From positions 1 through 44,538 of the forward strand of contig JACQII010000015.1 of assembly GCA_016198585.1 (NCBI GenBank): a stretch of 44,538 nucleotides of DNA, in the 5' to 3' direction. This DNA comes from Candidatus Aenigmatarchaeota archaeon (GTDB lineage Archaea > Aenigmatarchaeota > Aenigmatarchaeia > QMZP01). Positions 1 through 6,044 of the stretch are shown piece by piece. Both the position numbers and the translations under genes were made by a program. The notes under the pieces are model-generated. The model was not told the origin of the DNA. It saw only the letters and a list, made by a program, of their open reading frames with translations, and did no database searches. The number at the start of each line of letters is the position of its first letter. The first letter of the stretch is position 1.

Positions 1-88
1 CGTCCGGGCCGCACGATTGCCGGTCCGCGGTCCGCTCGTTGATGCAGACGAAGAGGTGCCGCTTCGTGGTGGTGGGGGTCGCGATCAT
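1..88 (-). CDS. (2Fe-2S) ferredoxin domain protein, 5' part only
   Basis: Only the first 29 residues are inside the window; the gene runs off the left edge. The visible N-terminus contains HLFVCINE followed by a downstream SCGP, which matches the start of the thioredoxin-like 2Fe-2S ferredoxin family (usually HLFVCxNxR...SCG), where these cysteines bind the cluster. The role would be soluble electron transfer, partner unknown. The ATG at 88 is chosen because a TATATA element at 111-116 is centred about 25 bases upstream, so the mRNA would be nearly leaderless. An earlier ATG at the TATA itself is followed by a stop after eight codons. Confidence 0.7.
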   Translation of the reverse strand, partial: MIATPTTTKRHLFVCINERTADRQSCGPD

Positions 89-127
89 GGGGTGGATTGT
101 CCGGCGGGCATATATACCTGCTCCCGG

Positions 128-256
128 TCACCAGAGCTCGCGCCGCTCTTTCTTGCACCGGACGCAGACCGAGAGCTGCTCGAACGTCCCCTGTCCCTTA
201 GTCACGGGCTCGCCCTGCTTGACCCAGTGATGGCCCAGCGCGCAGGAGAATGACAT
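128..256 (-). CDS. 42-residue zinc-ribbon-like small protein
   Basis: Too short for ordinary gene calling, but convincing. It starts MSFSCALGHHW and ends with CVRCKKERRELW. Cys5 and His9/His10 plus the CxxC at residues 31-34 make a plausible four-ligand zinc site, like half of a rubredoxin or zinc-ribbon knuckle. A TTTTTAAT box at 281-288 lies about 28 bases before the ATG at 256, as for other genes here. It sits upstream of, and in the same direction as, the ferredoxin gene, which has its own TATA box. Function unknown; a nucleic-acid or protein-binding zinc knuckle is only an inference. Confidence 0.6.
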   Translation of the reverse strand: MSFSCALGHHWVKQGEPVTKGQGTFEQLSVCVRCKKERRELW

Positions 257-374
257 AGCTGTTACTGATTACGGAACGGGATTAAAAAGGCATAAAGAGT
301 CCGAGACCCCTCTCGGCGCGAGGGGGTGTCTGAGACGTAACGTCACCCTGCATCAATGATCTTATAAGCGCGGG

Positions 375-977
375 ATGAATACTATGATTATGCGCAAGCC
401 ATCGATTGTTGCATTCAAAAAAGGGTTGTTACCAGAACAACGCGAAGACCTGCTCAAGACATTGAAAGCCCGTTTTGAGAAGAACATGAACCGCCATAAA
501 GGTCTTGACTGGGCCAAAGCACAAGCAAAGCTGGAGGCCACTCCTGGAAAACTGTGGTCGCTCCATGAGATGGAAAGAACGGGCGGTGAACCGGATGTTG
601 TTATCCATGATAAAAAGACGGGTGAATACATCTTTTATGATTGTTCAGCGGAAAGTCCTGAAGGCCGCAGAAATGTTTGTTACGACCGTGAGGGGCAAGA
701 GGCGAGGAAGAAGCAACGCGTCCATCCAGAAGGTAACGCTATTGATATGGCAGCTTCCATGGGCCTTGAGCTTTTAACGGAAGAACAATATCGAGAGTTG
801 CAGAGACTTGGAGATTTCGATACGAAGACGTCGAGCTGGGTGAAGACACCCCCTGCCATTAGAACACTCGGCGGCGCCCTCTTTGCTGATCGCCGCTACG
901 GCACTGTCTTCGTGTATCATAACAGTGCGCCCTCTTTCTATGGCGTGAGGGCGTTCCGTGGCTCGCTACGAGTCTAA
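375..977 (+). CDS. DUF4256 family protein
   Basis: A full-length member of DUF4256 (about 190 residues), recognised from the dense conserved blocks: the LLKTLKARFEKNMNRHKGL region, GGEPDVV, YIFYDCSAESP, NAIDMAA, the LLTEEQYRELQ stretch, KTSSWVKTP and the terminal FRGSLRV. The family is mostly bacterial and has no established function. Codons are clearly more A/T-rich than in the flanking genes, which suggests recent transfer. The start is ambiguous: ATGs occur at 375, 384 and 390. The TTATAA box at 362-367 is only about 10 bases before 375 but about 26 before 390, so a leaderless start at 390 (195 residues) fits the local promoter rule better. Confidence 0.88.
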   Translation: MNTMIMRKPSIVAFKKGLLPEQREDLLKTLKARFEKNMNRHKGLDWAKAQAKLEATPGKLWSLHEMERTGGEPDVVIHDKKTGEYIFYDCSAESPEGRRNVCYDREGQEARKKQRVHPEGNAIDMAASMGLELLTEEQYRELQRLGDFDTKTSSWVKTPPAIRTLGGALFADRRYGTVFVYHNSAPSFYGVRAFRGSLRV

Positions 978-1090
978 CTGGGCTGGGGAGGTAAGAGGGG
1001 GATGGCGAGGATGCGGCTGGCCTTCCTGGGAAGCGACGCAGCTGCTCATCAGAGATGGCCAGGTGGCTCACCGAGTATGGTTCGCGTGCT

Positions 1091-1143
1091 GGTTTATGCC
1101 TGGGTCGCTCCCTTAAACCGCTCGACTGTTGCAGACTGTTGCA
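1091..1143 (+). promoter_or_regulatory. Possible promoter with 10-base tandem repeat
   Basis: The 256-base gap before the secreted-protein gene at 1234 holds TATA-like boxes at about 1092-1098 and 1112-1118. They are followed by two perfect adjacent copies of GACTGTTGCA (1124-1133 and 1134-1143), which would lie between the second box and its expected start site near 1140. Downstream, CTCCCTT (1108-1114) can pair with AAGGGAG (1170-1176), so the leader may be structured. I see no gene in 978-1233 on either strand. The operator role of the repeat is inferred. Confidence 0.35.
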
Positions 1144-1233
1144 TCCGCTGCATTTAGGAGCGAAACGCTAAAGGGAGAATTGCCGGGTACACCCCGCAAC
1201 CCAGAGAAGCCCGTGAACTATGGGAGGTAAAAT

Positions 1234-2082
1234 ATGAATAAGACATTTGCCGTGACGGCTGCCTTGCTGGCGCTGCTGCTCCCCCTGGGCGCAGTGAGTG
1301 CACAAGAATTGGGCATCCAGACCACGACGGCTGCGCGCATCCACTCGTTGCACGTCGTCGCCGTGGGTATGGAAGTTGATGGCGACCTGATCCCGGTCTC
1401 GCGTGACCGGATCGTCGTCGGCACTGTCGTCGCCAATGGCCAGGAGCACCGCGTGGGCATCTTCGTCCGTGATACCGGAGAAGAGGTCCTCCGCTACAAG
1501 CTCCGTGGCGTGGAGATGACAGAGGATGGCGCCGTAACTGGTGACATCTACGTCGATAACACCATGGTCGGGTCGTTCGAGTTCCGTGCCATCCACCGTG
1601 GCGATGCCACGTTCTGGAAGGGTCCGGTAACCATCGACGGCACTACCACGACCTTCATCGGGAAGTCCATTCCCCGTCTCCACACCGCGACTGAGCGCAC
1701 CCGCGTGATCGCTGATCTGCGGGCGACGGGCGAGCAGGGAACGGACGTCGAGCTGGAGGTCCGCCACCATGTCCGTGCAGCAGTAGACGATGAGCGGAGC
1801 AGGGATTTCCTGCGAGTTCGCTGCCGTGAAGACGGTCTGCGAGACCTCTGCAAGGCCGAACTCGAGCGTCTGGACGACCCTCAGCTCGCCGCCCGACTGG
1901 AAATCCTCTCGGACAGTGACCTGGAGCGACTCCGGATCCGTGACGACCTCGTCGTCCGGGCCCGCACCTACATGGACGCCTACCACCGCACCCGCATCGA
2001 TGTGCTGCGTGTTGAGCAGCAGGAGGCCTTTGAACTGGAGGCTGTAGCCGACGTTGACAGCGGCATAGCGGTCGGCGTGTGA
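1234..2082 (+). CDS. Secreted protein of unknown function
   Basis: A 282-residue protein with a typical Sec signal peptide: Lys3, a hydrophobic stretch of about 15 residues, then VSAQE, with cleavage expected after SAQ or SA near residue 23-24. The mature part is rich in charged residues; the first half (to about 150) looks beta-rich and the C-terminal third (about 180-270) is helical and strongly charged. It has only two cysteines, at about 200 and 208. I recognise no family. A strong GGGAGGT ribosome site at 1221-1227 precedes the ATG. It has a longer leader than most genes here. The small membrane protein at 2085 follows with overlapping stop/start signals, so they form an operon. Confidence 0.75.
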   Translation: MNKTFAVTAALLALLLPLGAVSAQELGIQTTTAARIHSLHVVAVGMEVDGDLIPVSRDRIVVGTVVANGQEHRVGIFVRDTGEEVLRYKLRGVEMTEDGAVTGDIYVDNTMVGSFEFRAIHRGDATFWKGPVTIDGTTTTFIGKSIPRLHTATERTRVIADLRATGEQGTDVELEVRHHVRAAVDDERSRDFLRVRCREDGLRDLCKAELERLDDPQLAARLEILSDSDLERLRIRDDLVVRARTYMDAYHRTRIDVLRVEQQEAFELEAVADVDSGIAVGV

Positions 2083-2084
2083 CG

Positions 2085-2279
2085 ATGAACATGCTCATCG
2101 TCATCCTGGCCCTTGCCGTAGTCATCGGATTGGGGATCTGGATCCTCCCACCTGCGGCTGTTTCCACAACAGCCGCCGGTGACCAGAGTGCACTGGTTAC
2201 CCTCGAAGAGGAGGTGGAGAACCTGGAATCCCCAGGCGACTTGGCAGAACTAGAGGAGCTCTTACTGCTGGAGCAGTAG
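2085..2279 (+). CDS. Small membrane-anchored acidic protein
   Basis: 64 residues: an N-terminal hydrophobic helix (about 3-26, ending in LPPAAV) and a short, very acidic C-terminal tail with repeated Glu and Leu that could form an amphipathic helix or coiled coil. The start is either ATG 2085 or GTG 2079; the latter overlaps the upstream TGA, so translation is probably coupled to the secreted protein at 1234. No family recognised. A partner or anchor for that protein is the simplest guess. A T-rich tract just downstream probably ends the unit. Confidence 0.65.
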   Translation: MNMLIVILALAVVIGLGIWILPPAAVSTTAAGDQSALVTLEEEVENLESPGDLAELEELLLLEQ

Positions 2280-2290
2280 GAGCCCTCCCC

Positions 2291-2312
2291 CTTTTCTTTT
2301 TTCTTCTTCTTC
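2291..2312 (+). terminator. T-rich archaeal terminator
   Basis: A 22-base, almost pure T stretch with a few C residues starts 11 bases after the stop of the small membrane protein. Archaeal polymerase stops at such tracts without a hairpin. It also lies in the gap between two converging genes. Confidence 0.6.
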
Positions 2313-2359
2313 AAGTGGAAATGAGGATTGTTTTTCGTTATCTCGTTCGTTCTCGCTGG

Positions 2360-3799
2360 CTACGTTCCCCAGACGAGGAAGTCCTTGAGGAGCTTCAGCG
2401 CGGTGCAGTCGTCCTGGTTGTAGGTGACGATCTTGTCCATGGACTGTTGGTTGCCGTTCTTGACATAGTCGAGGTAGAGCACGATGGAATCTTTGGCGTC
2501 GCCGACGTCGCGCCACTGGAAGCCCAGGTACTTGCCGATCTCCTTGAGCGAGTAGGAGTGCGTCGGGAAGACCACATGTTTCCGCGCGACCGGCAGCAGG
2601 TCGACCATCGACCCCAGTACCTGGGCCGCGACCCGGTCGTCGATGCCGTGGCGGTGGGCCAGCGTCGCAAGGTGGGACTTCTCGTAGGAGCCGAAGTGGT
2701 AGATGACGTAGCCTTCCCGGGAGCGCAGGAAGCGCAGGAAGGCGAGCAGCATCTCATGTTCCTTGGCAGGATCAGGAGAGGTGAAGGCATGGTAGCGCTC
2801 CTGGCCGCCTTCCCGGACGAGCGCGCCCACCAGGTAGTCGCAGCTCAGCTTCTCGCCGTTGATGCGCATGCCGTCGACGCCCTCGAAGTCCAGGAAGACC
2901 TCGACCGCCGCTTCGGGGAGGAAGGGCTTGCCGAGGCGGAGGTGGCGGCCCTGGATGAGGGCCTTGGCCGCGAGTCGGTAGCGCTCCAGGGTCTCGGGCG
3001 CAATCGCGCCGTTGACCCGGAGGATCTGCAGGGAGAAGAGGTCGTCCAGGGTCTCGATCCCGGCCTGTTCCAGGGTCTCGCGGTGGCTGCTATGGAGGTT
3101 GGGGATCAGGGAGAGGTGCTTCTGCTCCCGGAGTCGCTTCAGTGAGTAACTGGCCCAGGGCCAGCCCAGCTTGGCGGGCGGGACCTTCTTGCCCGCGATG
3201 ATATCGCGGATGTCCTGGATCGCGGCTTTCATACCCTGCTCGTACTCCTGGTACGTGCAGGAGATGAGGTTCCGCTGGCCGTCGACCATGGTAAACACCT
3301 GGGGAGTGACGCCTTGGATGATGCCGATGACATGATTGTAGTAGGCAGCCTGCATGATGTGCTCCTCCCGGATCTGGCGGGATGACTTGACCTCGACGAC
3401 TTCGTAATGGTAGTCTCCCAGCCGGGACGCCCCGGGAACGCGCACGAGGATGTCCGGGACGGCCACGAACCGGTCCGGCAGGTAGTAGAGGATGCCGTTC
3501 TTGATGAACGGCTCCCCAGCCAGCAGGGCGTCGATCGTCTCCTGGAACGCGGCTTCGTGGCGGGTCGGGTCTATGGAGACGCCGCCCGGATAGAGGTCGC
3601 GATCGACCTCTTCCTCGTGGACGCGGCCGTTCTCGAAGATGAGGTTCATGTAGGGGCTTTCCGGATCCCGTTCCTCGGCCGGAGCATGGCTGTCGCACCA
3701 GACTGTGAAGGGGTTGATGAAGTACTTGTAGAGCAGCCCGCCCTTCACCAGCTTCCGCGTGGACCCGCGCATGCACTGCTGGTAAAGCTGCTGCTTCAT
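2360..3799 (-). CDS. TM0106-like RecB nuclease fused to RNase H-like exonuclease domain
   Basis: 479 residues. The N-terminal half is a RecB/PD-(D/E)XK nuclease: VPDILVR (Asp116), then VEVKSS (Glu136, Lys138) and Gln150 on the next helix. Residues 240-262 look like a helix-hairpin-helix linker. The C-terminal half is a DnaQ/RNase H-like 3'-5' exonuclease domain: VFLDFEG (Asp304, Glu306), HFGSYE near 369-373 and YNQDDC with Asp463/464. This order matches the TM0106/YprB-type putative nucleases, expected to act in DNA repair or processing. A TTAATA box about 27 bases before the ATG supports the start. No CRISPR array or cas gene is near, so a Cas4 role is not supported. Confidence 0.85.
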   Translation of the reverse strand: MKQQLYQQCMRGSTRKLVKGGLLYKYFINPFTVWCDSHAPAEERDPESPYMNLIFENGRVHEEEVDRDLYPGGVSIDPTRHEAAFQETIDALLAGEPFIKNGILYYLPDRFVAVPDILVRVPGASRLGDYHYEVVEVKSSRQIREEHIMQAAYYNHVIGIIQGVTPQVFTMVDGQRNLISCTYQEYEQGMKAAIQDIRDIIAGKKVPPAKLGWPWASYSLKRLREQKHLSLIPNLHSSHRETLEQAGIETLDDLFSLQILRVNGAIAPETLERYRLAAKALIQGRHLRLGKPFLPEAAVEVFLDFEGVDGMRINGEKLSCDYLVGALVREGGQERYHAFTSPDPAKEHEMLLAFLRFLRSREGYVIYHFGSYEKSHLATLAHRHGIDDRVAAQVLGSMVDLLPVARKHVVFPTHSYSLKEIGKYLGFQWRDVGDAKDSIVLYLDYVKNGNQQSMDKIVTYNQDDCTALKLLKDFLVWGT

Positions 3800-3882
3800 A
3801 TGTTCTCTTTGTCCGAGCGGCTATTAATCGTTGGGCGGTCCTGGAACGCACTCTGGGCCAAAGAGGTTGGGACCAGGTCTCG

Positions 3883-4833
3883 CTACCGCAGGTAGATCTC
3901 GCCCAGCCGCTTGTCGTACACGCGGAAATCCTCGGTGGTCGTCTCGGTCTTGATCCGCTGGAACTGGTTGGCCTTGGAGTCCAGCTCGTCCGCATAGTAG
4001 ACGATGGCGGCCTCCGCGAACATCGGCACCTTCGGCGCGCCATGCTCGTGCTTGCCGAGGTGGGAGAGGATGATGTGCGAGAGTTTACGAAGGGTCACCT
4101 CGTCGAGGATGCCCCGCGCCTTCTCCCGTACCATCTCCTCGCCCAACACCGTGTGGCCGCGCAGCATGCCCTCCTCCCCGATCTTGATGTTCGTGGTGAC
4201 CTCCAGCTCGCGCATCTTGCCCACGTCGTGGAGCAGCGACCCGGCAGTCACCAGGTCCAGGTCCAGGTCTGGATAATTCCTGACCGCTTCGCGCGCGATC
4301 CGGGCGACGCCGAGCGAGTGCTCGAGCAGGCCTCCCAGCCAGGCGTGATGGATGGTCATGGCCCCCGGCGCGCGCTTGAAGGCCGTGGCAAACCCGTGGT
4401 CGCGGAAGAACGCGTCCAGCAGCTGCCGCAGGCCCGGGGTCTTCACGCCATCCACGATCGCGAGCAGTTCCTGATAGAGGGCTTCCACATCCTTCGCTGT
4501 CGTGGGGATGAAGTCGCTGGGGTCGGTGACCGCCACCTTTTGGATAGATCCTGATTCCTCGTTCACGTCGATCTTGGGCCGCTCCTTCCATATCCCGACC
4601 GTCCCCCTGACGCGGACAATGTCCCCCTCCTTGAAGGAGTCGTGGACCCGGCGGACTCCCTGCTCATCCAGCCCGCCCCAGAAGCTCACTTCAATCTCGC
4701 CCGTGCGGTCCGCGGCCCCGAACGCGAAGCGCCATCCCTTTGCGTAGGATGTGGGCGCGCGCTTGTACTTGACGCTGAACAGCGAGTCCACGGGACTGCT
4801 GCTGCCGCGCAACTCATTGACCATCACCTTCAT
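3883..4833 (-). CDS. YhaM-like OB-fold/HD-domain 3'-5' exoribonuclease
   Basis: 316 residues from the ATG at 4833. The N-terminal part (about 10-105) is an OB fold, with strands around GEIEVSFWG and GDIVRVRG. Residues about 140-300 are an HD phosphohydrolase domain with HHAWLGGLLEHS (His162/163, His172), LLHDVGK (His202, Asp203) and a later ADELD. This is the layout of YhaM-family 3'-5' exonucleases, which trim RNA or single-stranded DNA using divalent metal. An open frame continues upstream to 5184 but has no start signal; CTTTTTATTT at about 4855-4864 sits 25 bases before ATG 4833, which fixes the start. Confidence 0.85.
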   Translation of the reverse strand: MKVMVNELRGSSSPVDSLFSVKYKRAPTSYAKGWRFAFGAADRTGEIEVSFWGGLDEQGVRRVHDSFKEGDIVRVRGTVGIWKERPKIDVNEESGSIQKVAVTDPSDFIPTTAKDVEALYQELLAIVDGVKTPGLRQLLDAFFRDHGFATAFKRAPGAMTIHHAWLGGLLEHSLGVARIAREAVRNYPDLDLDLVTAGSLLHDVGKMRELEVTTNIKIGEEGMLRGHTVLGEEMVREKARGILDEVTLRKLSHIILSHLGKHEHGAPKVPMFAEAAIVYYADELDSKANQFQRIKTETTTEDFRVYDKRLGEIYLR

Positions 4834-4941
4834 GGGTGAACTCCGGATTCCAGAAATAAAAAGGCCTGCGCACCAATGGAACATGAAAAAGCTGCTCCCG
4901 AAATTCGGGAAACGGAACGGATGTGAGAAGGAAGGGGCGTG

Positions 4942-4948
4942 AAAAAAA
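4942..4948 (-). terminator. Seven-T tract ending the micro-ORF unit
   Basis: Seven consecutive T residues on the minus strand, about 40 bases after the stop of the 13-codon ORF at 4989-5030 and before the promoter of the exoribonuclease gene. This is long enough for an archaeal intrinsic stop. Confidence 0.5.
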
Positions 4949-4969
4949 CAGCAACTCAGCGCCCCGTAG

Positions 4970-4996
4970 GTTATCTGAGTTATCTGGGTTATCTCT
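4970..4996 (-). repeat. Three 9-base tandem repeats with in-frame stops
   Basis: Three tandem 9-base units, GTTATCTGA, GTTATCTGG and GTTATCTCT on the plus strand. On the minus strand each reads AGATAAC plus two variable bases, and the first supplies the AGA-TAA end of the 13-codon ORF. Because the unit is 9 bases, all three TAA stops are in the same frame. Confidence 0.7.
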
Positions 4997-5030
4997 TGCG
5001 TCGCGCTGTTCGCTTCTTTTTCGCTGCCAT
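4989..5030 (-). CDS. 13-residue basic micro-peptide
   Basis: The 316-base gap between the exoribonuclease and KH genes holds a compact unit: CTTATAAG box (5065-5072), GAGGTG ribosome site (5036-5041), ATG at 5030, and 13 codons reading MAAKKKRTARRKR before TAA. The product is mostly Lys/Arg, like a very short L41e-type ribosomal peptide or a nucleic-acid-binding tail. Promoter, ribosome site, stop and a T7 tract at 4942-4948 are all present, and spacing is normal. It could instead be the remnant of a longer gene; another frame stays open through the repeat from a GTG, but that start is worse placed. No homologue recognised. Confidence 0.45.
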   Translation of the reverse strand: MAAKKKRTARRKR

Positions 5031-5064
5031 ATGCACACCTCTTGACAGTATTTGGGCGAGCGGC

Positions 5065-5072
5065 CTTATAAG
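5065..5072 (-). promoter_or_regulatory. TATA box of the micro-ORF unit
   Basis: CTTATAAG, centred about 38 bases before the ATG at 5030; the start site would fall near 5042, just ahead of the GAGGTG ribosome site. The element is palindromic, but nothing convincing is encoded in the other direction. Confidence 0.55.
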
Positions 5073-5149
5073 CGTGCGCAATTTTTTCCGCGTTGCGCGT
5101 TCGCCAGGTCTGCAAAAAGTTGCGCAGCGTCGCGCGGGCGAACCAGGAC

Positions 5150-5659
5150 TCAGATGTCGTCCTGGTCGGCTTCTTCGTCCGCAAGCCGCTTCATCTTCTC
5201 GAGCTTGGCCCAGACGAAGGTGTGCTTGCGCCCGCCGAGCAGGTCGTCCACGGCGGTCGCGGCCATGTGCACGCTCCCGGGCGGACCAAGGATGGCGACC
5301 GTCTTGCCGTAGACGCAGAGCTTCGCGCCGCTGAAGCGCTCGATGTTCTTCTTCGCGAGGCCGCGGCGGCCGATGACCCGGCTCATCAGCCGGCGGACGG
5401 TCTTCTCGGTCCCGTCGACGGCGATGACCGCGAGCTGCGCGTCCTCCTCGAGGAGGGTGAGCGCGCTCGGGTAGGAGAAGCCGCGGCCGATGGCCTTGAC
5501 CAGGTTGACCGCGACGAGGAGGTGCTCGACGTCGCCCTGGACGTCGACGCCGCCGTCCTTCTGGACGCGCAGGGTGGTGCCGGTGGCCTTCTCGAGGGCC
5601 TGCTGGTGGCGGAGCAGGACAGCGACCCTCGCGCGCGGGACCCGCAATTCCTGGATCAT
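5150..5659 (-). CDS. KH-domain RNA-binding protein, Dim2/Krr1 (Pno1) type
   Basis: 169 residues with two KH-like modules: residues about 1-75 (starting with LRVPRARVAVL, and with DVEHLLVAVNLVKAIGRGF before the linker) and about 80-155. The second carries RVIGRRGLAKKNIERFSG, a KH GxxG-type loop, and then HMAATAVDDLLGG as in archaeal Dim2p. The family binds 16S rRNA near its 3' end and helps small-subunit maturation, and aDim2p works with aIF2-alpha and Nob1. Six bases separate it from the aIF1A gene upstream, so the two are co-transcribed. In many archaea a RIO-type kinase gene lies with this pair; here it is absent. Confidence 0.85.
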   Translation of the reverse strand: MIQELRVPRARVAVLLRHQQALEKATGTTLRVQKDGGVDVQGDVEHLLVAVNLVKAIGRGFSYPSALTLLEEDAQLAVIAVDGTEKTVRRLMSRVIGRRGLAKKNIERFSGAKLCVYGKTVAILGPPGSVHMAATAVDDLLGGRKHTFVWAKLEKMKRLADEEADQDDI

Positions 5660-5665
5660 AGTGGA

Positions 5666-5965
5666 CTAGACGTACCCTTTCTTCCGGAGCCAGTTGGCCT
5701 GGGTCCGAGTGTAGATCCAGATGACGTCCCCTTTCTCGTCGCCCTCGATCTCCCAGGGCTCGATGAGGACGATGTCGCCCACCCGGATCGTGATCCGCTT
5801 CCTGAACTTCCCGGGGATGCGGCAGAGGCGCTTCTTGCCGTCCTTGCAGATGACCATGAACCGGCTGGCGCCCTGCATGATTTCGATCTCGCCCAGGATC
5901 TCCTTGCCGCGCGGCAGCCGCACGCGGATGAACTCCTCGGCTCCCGGTTCGGTGCGCGTGTCCAT
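5666..5965 (-). CDS. eif1A: Translation initiation factor aIF1A
   Basis: 99 residues, the usual length. The S1/OB core is visible: GEIEIMQGASRF, then VICKDGKKRLCRIPGKFRK, VGDIVLIEPWE and KGDVIWIY, ending NWLRKKGYV. aIF1A binds the A-site region of the 30S subunit during initiation. ATG 5965 is chosen since CTTATAAG at 5987-5994 is centred 25 bases upstream; upstream in-frame ATGs (to 6160) lack such a signal and would overlap the next gene's coding end. First gene of the aIF1A-KH operon. Confidence 0.95.
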   Translation of the reverse strand: MDTRTEPGAEEFIRVRLPRGKEILGEIEIMQGASRFMVICKDGKKRLCRIPGKFRKRITIRVGDIVLIEPWEIEGDEKGDVIWIYTRTQANWLRKKGYV

Positions 5966-6044
5966 GGCTCTTCCTTGTCGCGTGCGCTTATAAGCGCGCC
6001 GGATGCGGAACAGCGGCCGCGGCCTTGCCGGTCTCTGGGCACGG

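Noticed and set aside
2360-3799. Cas4 role for the RecB-like nuclease
   Set aside because: No conserved C-terminal cysteine cluster, no cas genes and no repeat-spacer array in the window.
4834-5184. N-terminal extension of the OB-HD exoribonuclease
   Set aside because: No family match, passes through the micro-ORF unit and terminator; a TATA box fits the ATG at 4833.
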